The notes under the pieces are model-generated. The model was not told the origin of the DNA. It worked only from the letters and a program-made list of their open reading frames with translations, and did not search any database. Below, one piece after another: positions 45,326-51,624 of a stretch of 51,624 bases of DNA; the stretch's first letter is position 1; each line of letters starts with the position of its first letter. Location of the stretch: the NCBI GenBank assembly GCA_900771005.1, contig CAAGMI010000350.1, forward strand, positions 1 through 51,624, in the 5' to 3' direction. This stretch comes from Rikenellaceae bacterium. GTDB taxonomy: Bacteria > Bacteroidota > Bacteroidia > Bacteroidales > UBA932. The translations under genes were made by a program, and so were the position numbers.

Positions 45326-47203
45326 ATGCTTTTCAAAGGTCTTGTCGCAGTTTTGGCCGTAGTATTCGCCCAGGTCCCTTCTTTCGGCCCGAGCGCGACG
45401 TGGAATGCTGCACTTGAAAATGAGGATGACAACGTCTGCACGCTGGTACTGACGGGAGAAGTCAGAGAGAGTTTCTATACCCATCCGATGACGGCCGGAT
45501 TTTCTGTCAACAGGATTGAATTCGATCCTCAGGGCGGTGTGGAACTGCTGGATGAGCCTGAAGAAGAATATGATGAGTCCGAATACAAAGGGGATGTGGT
45601 CATCACCGGAACGTACGTGATCCGCCAGAGGATACGCGTTCCGCATACCACCTCATCCGTGAAGGGAACTTTGGTGTGGCAGTGCTGCTCGGGTGATTAC
45701 TGCCGCAATCCGGAGGAATGGGAGTTCAACCTGCCTTTTGAAAGCCCTGTGGATGAAGGCACGGACGGGTCCTTGTGGGCTCTGATCCTGGAAGCCATTC
45801 TCTGGGGAATAGCCATGCTTCTGACGCCTTGCGTGTTCCCTATGGTCCCTATGACCATTTCTTTCTTCCTGAAAGGGTCGGAGGACAAAAGAAAAGGACG
45901 TCTCAAGGCATTTGCATACGGACTGTTCATAGTATTGCTGTACACGGTCCCTATCTGTGTCATAATCGGAGTGACCCGACTTTTGGGCGGCGAAAGCGTG
46001 ACTGCGGATATCTTCAACTGGCTGTCGACGCACTGGTTGCCGAATATCATCTTCTTTACCGTATTCATGATATTCGCGGCTTCGTTCTTCGGTGCGTTCG
46101 AAATTGTACTTCCGTCCAAATGGACTAACGGAGCTGACAAAAACAGTGACAGAAAAGGCCTTGCGGGTGTGTTCTTCCTGGCCCTTACCCTTGTGCTGGT
46201 GTCCTTCTCCTGCACAGGGCCTATTGTGGGTACGGTGCTTATTAAATCGACGCAGGGAGAATTCTGGACGCCTATGGTAACGATGCTTGCGTTCAGCGTT
46301 GCCTTCGCCTTGCCTTTCACCCTGTTCGCCCTGTTCCCGTCCCTTCTTAAAAAACTGCCGAAGAGCGGCGGATGGCTAAATTCTGTCAAAGTCGTGTTGG
46401 GCTTCATAGAGGTGGCTCTGGGATTCAAATTCCTCAGCGTGGCTGACCAGACCTACCACTGGCATCTGTTGGACAGGGAAGTGTACCTCGCAATCTGGAT
46501 AGTATGTTTCACCCTGTTGGGCTTCTACCTTCTCGGTAGACTGCGCTTCAGGAATGATGATGAATTGCAATACATCTCCGTGAAAAGACTTGCTCTGGCC
46601 ATAGCGGATTTCGCTTTTGTCGTATATCTTATACCGGGGATGTGGGGTGCGCCGTTGAAGGCTCTGTCCGGCTATCTCCCTCCTCTTGAGACTCAGGATT
46701 TCGTCATCGGGAAATACTCCCAGGCCTCGGATGATGCCCCGTCGGTTCCTGAAGGTGGCAATATCGTCAGTCTGCCCCATGGACTTTTCGGATATGACAA
46801 TATAGAGGATGCCCTTACTGAGGCCGGATTGTCCGGGAAACCTGTTTTTGTGGACATCAGCGGCCATGGATGCGTAAACTGCAGGGAAATGGAAGCGCGC
46901 GTGTGGAGCGATCCGGAAGTCCTTGCGTTGCTGCGGGACAATTATGTGATAGCTGCTCTATATACTGATGACAAGACGATTCTTCCGGAATCAAGATGGA
47001 TTACCACGGCTTCCGGTAAGGTTCTCAAGGACCTTGGAAGGGTGAATTCGTATATAGTGAGAGAACGTTTCGGAGTCAACGCTCAGCCGAATTACGCATT
47101 GCTGGATGCGGATGGAGCGCTTATATCACCGGTACGCGGCTATGATCTGGAAGTCAAGGGTTTTGTCGCCTTTCTCAATGGCGGCCTGACAGCCGGGAAA
47201 TGA
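45326..47203 (+). CDS. dsbD: DsbD-like thiol:disulfide interchange protein
   Basis: The 625-residue protein has an N-terminal signal and a periplasmic domain (about 20-145) with a CCSGDYC cysteine pattern. A CcdA-like membrane domain with about eight helices follows (about 150-440, beginning WGIAMLLTPCVFPMVPMTIS with its Cys). The C-terminal thioredoxin-like domain has CVNC (Cys 516 and 519) in DISGHGCVNCREME. It carries electrons from cytoplasmic thioredoxin to periplasmic substrates. Its last 29 nt overlap the convergent permease gene. Alternative starts around 45326 are possible. Confidence 0.88.
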   Translation: MLFKGLVAVLAVVFAQVPSFGPSATWNAALENEDDNVCTLVLTGEVRESFYTHPMTAGFSVNRIEFDPQGGVELLDEPEEEYDESEYKGDVVITGTYVIRQRIRVPHTTSSVKGTLVWQCCSGDYCRNPEEWEFNLPFESPVDEGTDGSLWALILEAILWGIAMLLTPCVFPMVPMTISFFLKGSEDKRKGRLKAFAYGLFIVLLYTVPICVIIGVTRLLGGESVTADIFNWLSTHWLPNIIFFTVFMIFAASFFGAFEIVLPSKWTNGADKNSDRKGLAGVFFLALTLVLVSFSCTGPIVGTVLIKSTQGEFWTPMVTMLAFSVAFALPFTLFALFPSLLKKLPKSGGWLNSVKVVLGFIEVALGFKFLSVADQTYHWHLLDREVYLAIWIVCFTLLGFYLLGRLRFRNDDELQYISVKRLALAIADFAFVVYLIPGMWGAPLKALSGYLPPLETQDFVIGKYSQASDDAPSVPEGGNIVSLPHGLFGYDNIEDALTEAGLSGKPVFVDISGHGCVNCREMEARVWSDPEVLALLRDNYVIAALYTDDKTILPESRWITTASGKVLKDLGRVNSYIVRERFGVNAQPNYALLDADGALISPVRGYDLEVKGFVAFLNGGLTAGK

Positions 47204-48500
47204 GATATGCCACCAATCCGACGGCGTAACTCGCTGCGGTGAATATCCACATTCCCTTGTCCGGCGAAAGGATGTCCGGCAGGTAACAAGCAATGAATAT
47301 CGCGATGACGAGGACGGGCAGGACAGCCCCCAGCGGCGCCTTGTATCCGGAAGTGGCCGCCTTCTTGCGCGATACGGGCAGAGACAGACAGGTGACGGTC
47401 ATTGAAATTATATTCAGTACGGCCCCCAGTGATATCATCTGCATGGAACACTCTTTGAAGAAGCACAGGCATATGCATACGACAGCCATTACAAGCAGGG
47501 ACACTGTCGGGGTGCCCTTCTTGTTCTCTCTTGTCAGAGACTTTGGAAGCAGGCCTTCTCCCGCTATTGCCTGTATGGCTCTTGAGTTCACCCGCAGCAA
47601 TGCTATCATCGTAGTGAGCAGGGCCAGCGATCCGCAAACGGATATCACTTTTATGAGGTATGGATAGGAATGCAGATTGCCGTCACTTACGGATGTCAGG
47701 AGCGGAATCAGCCTCAATTCTTCGGAACTGTCCAGAACTTCTGCCGGGATGGTCCCGATGACGGTTGCTATGACTGCCGCATATATTATGGAGACAACGC
47801 TGATTCCTATGAAAAGTGCTTTCGGTATATTCCTCTGGGGCTCTTTCACGTCTCCCGCCACGAATGCTATGACGATGGCTCCTCCGTATGCCACAATAGC
47901 AAGAGGAACAGCCTTTATGAATCCGGCCTTCCCTCCGTATCCGGAACTGAAGAATCCTTTGAAGAGCCCTGTGTCAAGACACCCTCCGAAAACGGCTGTC
48001 AGACAGTATACTGACATCGCGGCCAGAAGGATCACTACAAGCGCGTTCTGTACATACTGCGACTGTTTTCCTCCGGGAAGGATAATGGCGGTTGCCGCTA
48101 TGCAGGAAAGTATTGACAGCAGCCTCTCAGAACCTATTCCCGGGAATCCTGCCTTGAGGAAAGCCCCGAAATATATGGCAGAGAAAGCTATGGCGACAAT
48201 ATTCGAAACTATGTATCCCCAGCCGCTCACGAATCCCAGAACCTTTCCACGGGAGCCTCCGAACGCGAATTTCGGGAACATGAAGATTCCGCCTGATTCG
48301 GGGTGCCTTCCCGCCAGCTCGGTGACGATCATCCCGTATGCGCAGAATATGGCTGCGGCAAGAACCCAGCTGATTATGGCGGACGGACCCGCCATCCAGA
48401 CGGTAATTCCGGATATTGAAAATATCGCGCTTCCCACGCATGCGCCGACAATGAGCGCTATGCATGAAGCCAATCCCATTCTGTCAACTCTGCCGTCCAT
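47175..48500 (-). CDS. APC-family amino acid permease
   Basis: I use ATG 48500 (MDGRVDRMGLASCIALIVGA) because the longer frame begins in the promoter region and in the neighbouring gene. The 441-residue protein is a 12-helix APC transporter: first helix IALIVGACVGSAIFSISGI, then LAGRHPESGGIFMFPKFAFG in loop 2-3 and GFVSGWGYIVSNI in helix 3. The AFVAGDVKEPQRNIPKAL motif is typical of APC exchangers. Substrate is not clear. Its 3' end overlaps dsbD by 29 nt on the other strand. Confidence 0.85.
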   Translation of the reverse strand: MDGRVDRMGLASCIALIVGACVGSAIFSISGITVWMAGPSAIISWVLAAAIFCAYGMIVTELAGRHPESGGIFMFPKFAFGGSRGKVLGFVSGWGYIVSNIVAIAFSAIYFGAFLKAGFPGIGSERLLSILSCIAATAIILPGGKQSQYVQNALVVILLAAMSVYCLTAVFGGCLDTGLFKGFFSSGYGGKAGFIKAVPLAIVAYGGAIVIAFVAGDVKEPQRNIPKALFIGISVVSIIYAAVIATVIGTIPAEVLDSSEELRLIPLLTSVSDGNLHSYPYLIKVISVCGSLALLTTMIALLRVNSRAIQAIAGEGLLPKSLTRENKKGTPTVSLLVMAVVCICLCFFKECSMQMISLGAVLNIISMTVTCLSLPVSRKKAATSGYKAPLGAVLPVLVIAIFIACYLPDILSPDKGMWIFTAASYAVGLVAYLISRLSGRH

Positions 48501-48514
48501 AAATTTATGAGTGG

Positions 48515-48522
48515 CAAATTTA
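48515..48522 (-). promoter_or_regulatory. Candidate -7 box for the APC permease
   Basis: The minus strand reads TAAATTTG, an exact consensus match, 14 nt before ATG 48500. The resulting leader would be very short. Confidence 0.4.
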
Positions 48523-48545
48523 GTATTTCTTATATGAATAATGGC

Positions 48546-48553
48546 TATATTTG
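48546..48553 (+). promoter_or_regulatory. Candidate -7 box for the beta-barrel gene
   Basis: TATATTTG matches TAnnTTTG and lies 29 nt before ATG 48583. A weak TTTAG sits about 23 nt upstream. Confidence 0.42.
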
Positions 48554-48582
48554 TCAAAATCAACGTGTAATTCATCTGCATA

Positions 48583-49254
48583 ATGAAAAGGTTTGTTGTC
48601 ATTCTTGTAGTCTTGCTTGCGTTTTCGTTCGCGGCCGATGCGCAGTTTGCGGTCGGAGGTAACTTCAGTATCAATATTGACCGTGACTGGACGTTCAAGA
48701 ACGGCAGTGATAAATACGGATACAGTGAAAACTCATTCCTGCTTTCGCTGAACCCCAAGTTCTACTACAATATCAAGGATAATATGCAGGTTGGGGCCCG
48801 CGTCGGATTTTTCTATGGGCGTATGACCGGAGAGATGGAGGACGTCCCGTTTGAAACTGTCAAAGTGTCAGGTGCACCGAACATCATAGGCTGGGGCTTT
48901 ACACCTTTCTACAATCTCCGGGTCTATTCCTACAGTAAGGTTTCCATCTGGCTGGAGGCGGATCTCTTTTTCAACGATCTGTACAACAACACGCACGATG
49001 CCATTCCGCTGAATATGTGGCATAACCAGTTGCTGTACGGATTTCAGATCCTTCCTGTATTCAGTTGGGAAATCAATGACACCCACTCTCTGGACATACA
49101 TCTGGGATTCATTTCCGCAGGTTGGCTCGGCACAGTCTCTTTCTATCGTGATTACTATGACGTCACATCTTCCTGGGATATCAGGAAGGGAGGATTCGAC
49201 GGGCTTATCCAGGGCTTTACCGACTACGGCATAGGTCTGACCAGGAGATTCTGA
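48583..49254 (+). CDS. Putative outer-membrane beta-barrel protein
   Basis: The 223-residue protein has a signal peptide (FSFAADAQ) and ends in Phe (LTRRF), typical of outer-membrane barrels. Alternating aromatic and polar strands are visible throughout: FAVGGNFSINID, FLLSLNPKFYYNI, MQVGARVGFFYG, FTPFYNLRVYSY, VSIWLEADLFF. It resembles the general Bacteroidota OmpW/porin-like small barrels but I recognise no exact family. It may form one transcript with the lipid kinase 17 nt downstream. Confidence 0.75.
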   Translation: MKRFVVILVVLLAFSFAADAQFAVGGNFSINIDRDWTFKNGSDKYGYSENSFLLSLNPKFYYNIKDNMQVGARVGFFYGRMTGEMEDVPFETVKVSGAPNIIGWGFTPFYNLRVYSYSKVSIWLEADLFFNDLYNNTHDAIPLNMWHNQLLYGFQILPVFSWEINDTHSLDIHLGFISAGWLGTVSFYRDYYDVTSSWDIRKGGFDGLIQGFTDYGIGLTRRF

Positions 49255-49271
49255 CAATAATTTTCAATGAT

Positions 49272-50168
49272 ATGAAATACATTTTTATAATCAACGGACG
49301 CGAAGACAAGAGGAAGCTTATAGAAGATGAGATCAAGCCTCAGATTGAAGCTCTGGACATCAAGCATGAAGTGTATTACACCACCGGGGAAGGAGATGCA
49401 ACCCGCTTCGTGCGTATATACTGTGACTTCCATGCCGATGAGGAGACGTGTTTCGTGGCTTGTGGCGGAAACGGGACCCTGAATGAGATCATCAACGGTA
49501 TGGTCAACGTCCCCAACAAGAGCGTCGCTCCGATGGGATATGGCGCCGCAGGCAATTTCGTGAAGTATTTCAGTGGGAGGAATTTCCGTTCGGTGAAGGA
49601 TATCGTTGAAGGGGAGACGATGCAGAGCGACCTTATAAAATGCAACAATGACTATTCCATCAATGTGGCGAATTTCGGATTCGATGCGATGTCCGCATAT
49701 TACGGAGACCAGTATGTGCAGTCCGGCAAGAGCAAACCGTATTTGAGGGGAACGTTGAGGGCCCTGCTTTTCTCCAGGTTCAACAACTTCCGGATTGTCG
49801 CGGACGGTGAGAGGATGTCAAAGGGTCTGACAATGTTCTGTGCAATGGCCAATGCGTCACAATACGGGGAAGATTACATCGTGGCTCCTGAGGCAAAGAT
49901 CGATGACGGATATATTGATGTCGTCGTATCAAGGTTCTGCCCTTTGGCTGTAGTCGGCGTCATTTTCAACAAGTTCAAGGATGGAACATATGTGGACAGC
50001 AAGTTCTGCCGTACTTTCCTGAAGTTCAAGAAGGCACGTCATCTGGACATTTCATGCAGGAATCTTATCTATCTCTGTCTGGATGGTGAAATCACCGTGG
50101 GCAAGCGTTTCAGCGTCGATGTCGTCGAGCACGCTATTACTCTTCGCCTTCCAAAGCTTGCGGAATAA
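49272..50168 (+). CDS. Diacylglycerol/sphingosine kinase-family lipid kinase
   Basis: The 298-residue protein has the diacylglycerol kinase catalytic motif CGGNGTLNEIINGM (about residues 64-77), preceded by YYTTGEGDATRFVR and followed by PMGYGAAGNFVKYF (NTP region). The second domain includes NVANFGFDAMSAYYG and DDGYIDVVVSRF. Such YegS-like kinases phosphorylate lipids such as diacylglycerol in the membrane. It follows the barrel gene closely. No regulatory domain is visible. Confidence 0.88.
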   Translation: MKYIFIINGREDKRKLIEDEIKPQIEALDIKHEVYYTTGEGDATRFVRIYCDFHADEETCFVACGGNGTLNEIINGMVNVPNKSVAPMGYGAAGNFVKYFSGRNFRSVKDIVEGETMQSDLIKCNNDYSINVANFGFDAMSAYYGDQYVQSGKSKPYLRGTLRALLFSRFNNFRIVADGERMSKGLTMFCAMANASQYGEDYIVAPEAKIDDGYIDVVVSRFCPLAVVGVIFNKFKDGTYVDSKFCRTFLKFKKARHLDISCRNLIYLCLDGEITVGKRFSVDVVEHAITLRLPKLAE

Positions 50169-50184
50169 CATACCGTCCTCTGAC

Positions 50185-50516
50185 CTTCATCTGCCCAGAC
50201 GGATGATTAGGCAATGCACGTGCTACTGCCTCTCTGGCTCACTATGCAGTGACCCCGCGCTTGGTGTTTTCTTAGCTTTGGGAGCGCAGGTCATATTTTT
50301 TGCTCCCGTAGCAGGTCAATTTCTCATTCTCGGAGCACCAGATGCTTTCTTTGCTCCCGTAGGCCTGGGAATCAGTGGTGTTTATGTGCAATGCGGGCTG
50401 ATTTTGCACATATTCTCTCGAAATTCCAGGATGAAAGTGCAAATAATGAGGTTTTTGCACTTTCATCTTATCCTGTCGACCGGCTTTTGAACTTCATCCG
50501 TCCAGGCAGATGAAGC
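50185..50516. repeat. Hairpin-rich non-coding segment bounded by inverted repeats
   Basis: The gap 50169-50535 has no supportable gene. Its ends carry near-identical inverted 18-mers: CATCTGCCCAGACGGATG at 50188 and the reverse complement of it with two changes at 50495-50512; each is itself near-palindromic. Inside are a GGGAGC...GCTCCC hairpin (50280-50307) and a similar one (50332-50356) sharing GCTCCCGTAG. There are also ATGTGCAA...TTGCACAT (50384-50411) and a perfect 14-bp stem, GATGAAAGTGCAAA (50430-50443) with its complement at 50454-50467. This may be a MITE-like element or structured RNA; neither is proven, and no clear target-site duplication was seen. Confidence 0.65.
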
Positions 50517-50535
50517 ATGACCATTTGGGGTAGAC

Positions 50536-51480
50536 TTAATGCCGTTGTTCAAGCCATATCTGTGTCATCGGATCGGATAATGAATAGGTATTGCCTTTCT
50601 TCGTCAGAATTCCGGATTCCTGCAAAGCTTTCGAAGCAGACTGAACTGAACTTGCCGATTTCAGATTGTGACGCTTAATGAATGATGCTGAAGTGATGCC
50701 TGTTGCATTGACTTCCGAGCTGACAGCATACAGCAACTCTTTCTGCTGTTCGGATATTCCCGAAAGGATTTCCTTGATTTTTGTTCCACACTCACTAATA
50801 TAATTGTAACTGAACGTTTCGGCTTCTTTCTTTGTGCATGTCTCGCCCTCTTCCGTATAATAATAGCAGTCGTGCAGGACACGATGTACATAAAGAGTGA
50901 CACCTCCGAACAGACTATAGACGTAATCGAAGGCTTCCCTCTGTAATTGCTTGCCTGACTGTGAGAACTGTTTTTGCGCAAAGGCATAATATATATCGCT
51001 CTCTATCGGTTCCAACAAGAGCGTCGTTGCGCTCTGATAGAAAGGTTTCTTGTCGGAATGGAACATTTCCGAAAGAATCCTTCGCTCCGAACCGACAAAA
51101 ACAATATGCGTGTTTGAGAGCTTCTGTATTTTTGCTCTCAGCAGTTCCTCTACATTCTTTTCCGGATAGTTCGCTATCCTCTGGAACTCATCAATCGCGA
51201 TGATGCAAGGCTTATCTGCCGATTCAAGAAAGGCGAAGATTTCATCCAGGGTGTAGTCGGGAGAGGAGATGTCTCCCAATTTGATGTTGAATGTAGGCTT
51301 CGCATTTATCGGGTCATATCCGAAGCTTGCCGTAAGTGATTTCAGTGTTGAAAGGAACATCCGTTTCAATTTTTCGCTCCTTTGTGCTACAGTTGCGAAT
51401 GCCGCATTGCCAAGCTCCTTCACGAATTCTTTCGTAGAGGAGGTATGGAGAATATCAATGGAAATGGTATAATATAGCAA
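50536..51480 (-). pseudogene. 5'-truncated AAA ATPase (ATPase_2-like, archaeal type)
   Basis: The frame encodes about 314 residues. The Walker B segment is clear (PCIIAIDEFQRIA, about residues 90-102) and there is a C-terminal winged-helix-like part (ISEQQKELLYAVSSEVNATGITSASF). The usual family start, including the P-loop GxxxxGK and about 55-65 residues before the first visible strand (YYTISIDILHTSS), is missing. The frame meets a stop at 51483-51481 directly upstream of the first codon, a TTG, and the DNA beyond is AT-rich and stop-laden. I therefore call it a truncated remnant. Such ATPases are common repeats in Bacteroidales genomes and usually about 370-380 residues. Confidence 0.72.
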
Positions 51481-51524
51481 TTATTTAAATCACATTATTT
51501 ATTTTACAATAGTTCGTTAGTTTT

Positions 51525-51566
51525 ATAAAAGTTACGCCACGGCGCGGACGCCGTAGAATAAAAGTT
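51525..51566. repeat. GC hairpin with flanking 9-bp direct repeats in AT-rich tail
   Basis: ATAAAAGTT occurs at 51525-51533 and 51558-51566. Between them is a perfect 6-bp hairpin ACGGCG-CGGA-CGCCGT (51539-51554) in otherwise AT-rich DNA. It lies 45 nt from the broken end of the ATPase. This may be an end of a mobile element or a regulatory site; the window stops at 51624. Confidence 0.5.
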
Positions 51567-51624
51567 CTTTGAAATCAGTGTTATTTAATCGCATGTTCGG
51601 GCGTTTACCGGACATTGCAATAAA

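Noticed and set aside
50083..50490. 135-residue open frame over the kinase end and spacer
   Set aside because: It starts inside the lipid kinase in another frame and runs through hairpin DNA; no recognisable protein features.
1..51624. tRNA or rRNA genes
   Set aside because: I looked through the short intergenic gaps and saw no convincing cloverleaf or rRNA segment; a tRNA scan would be decisive.

Overview
This window looks like chromosomal DNA of a Bacteroidota bacterium, most likely a Bacteroidales from a gut or other plant-fibre habitat. The evidence is a very dense run of secreted or lipoprotein glycosidases of Bacteroides-type families (GH97, GH95, GH43_12-like, GH51), a Bacteroides-style arabinose operon, near absence of Shine-Dalgarno sequences, and promoter -7 boxes of the Bacteroidetes form TAnnTTTG. 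The species cannot be fixed from sequence alone.

Region A (1-29957, all + strand) is a hemicellulose-degrading gene run with tiny gaps or 1-4 nt overlaps. It holds a 5'-truncated GH8 exo-oligoxylanase, a DUF1573 protein, a GH3 beta-xylosidase/glucosidase with PA14, a small unknown secreted protein, a GH43, a GH9, a duplicated GH43-CBM6 protein and a CBM48-CE1 feruloyl-type esterase. A 325-bp intergenic array of 72-bp repeats follows. After it come an aldo-keto reductase, an amidohydrolase-family lactonase and a zinc dehydrogenase, which together match an L-galactose oxidation route, then GH31, GH97, GH31, GH95, GH43 and a tricorn-like protease. Xylan enzymes (GH8, GH3, GH43, CE1) sit beside side-chain enzymes (GH31, GH97, GH95), pointing to complex glucuronoarabinoxylan and/or xyloglucan. 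No SusC/SusD pair or sensor-regulator lies in the window, and the lipoproteins lack an obvious surface-export signal, so this looks mainly like the periplasmic finishing part of a larger locus.

Region B (29967-32448, - strand) holds a DedA/YqaA-like membrane protein, a clear intrinsic terminator, a type-B carboxylesterase and a stand-alone TonB-plug lipoprotein.

Region C (32623-44213, + strand) is an arabinose module: GH51 arabinofuranosidase, aldose epimerase, sodium/sugar symporter, araD, araA, araB. It runs with almost no gaps into an HsdR-N-like protein, cca, a Xer-type recombinase and hpf. The nudix-type AraR regulator that I recall inside the Bacteroides version is absent. A 20-bp palindrome in the divergent promoter region 32449-32622 is a candidate operator.

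Region D (44216-50168) is ordinary housekeeping: holA, dsbD, an APC permease, an outer-membrane beta-barrel-like protein and a diacylglycerol-kinase-family lipid kinase. Region E (50169-51624) is a hairpin-rich non-coding segment bounded by inverted repeats, an AAA ATPase remnant lacking its P-loop end, and an AT-rich tail with a GC hairpin.

The most interesting signals are the linked GH95 plus L-galactose oxidation genes, the 72-bp array whose first segment is inverted, the stand-alone plug lipoprotein with its promoter/operator overlap, and the structured segment at 50185-50516. All family calls are from reading the sequence; no database search was possible.
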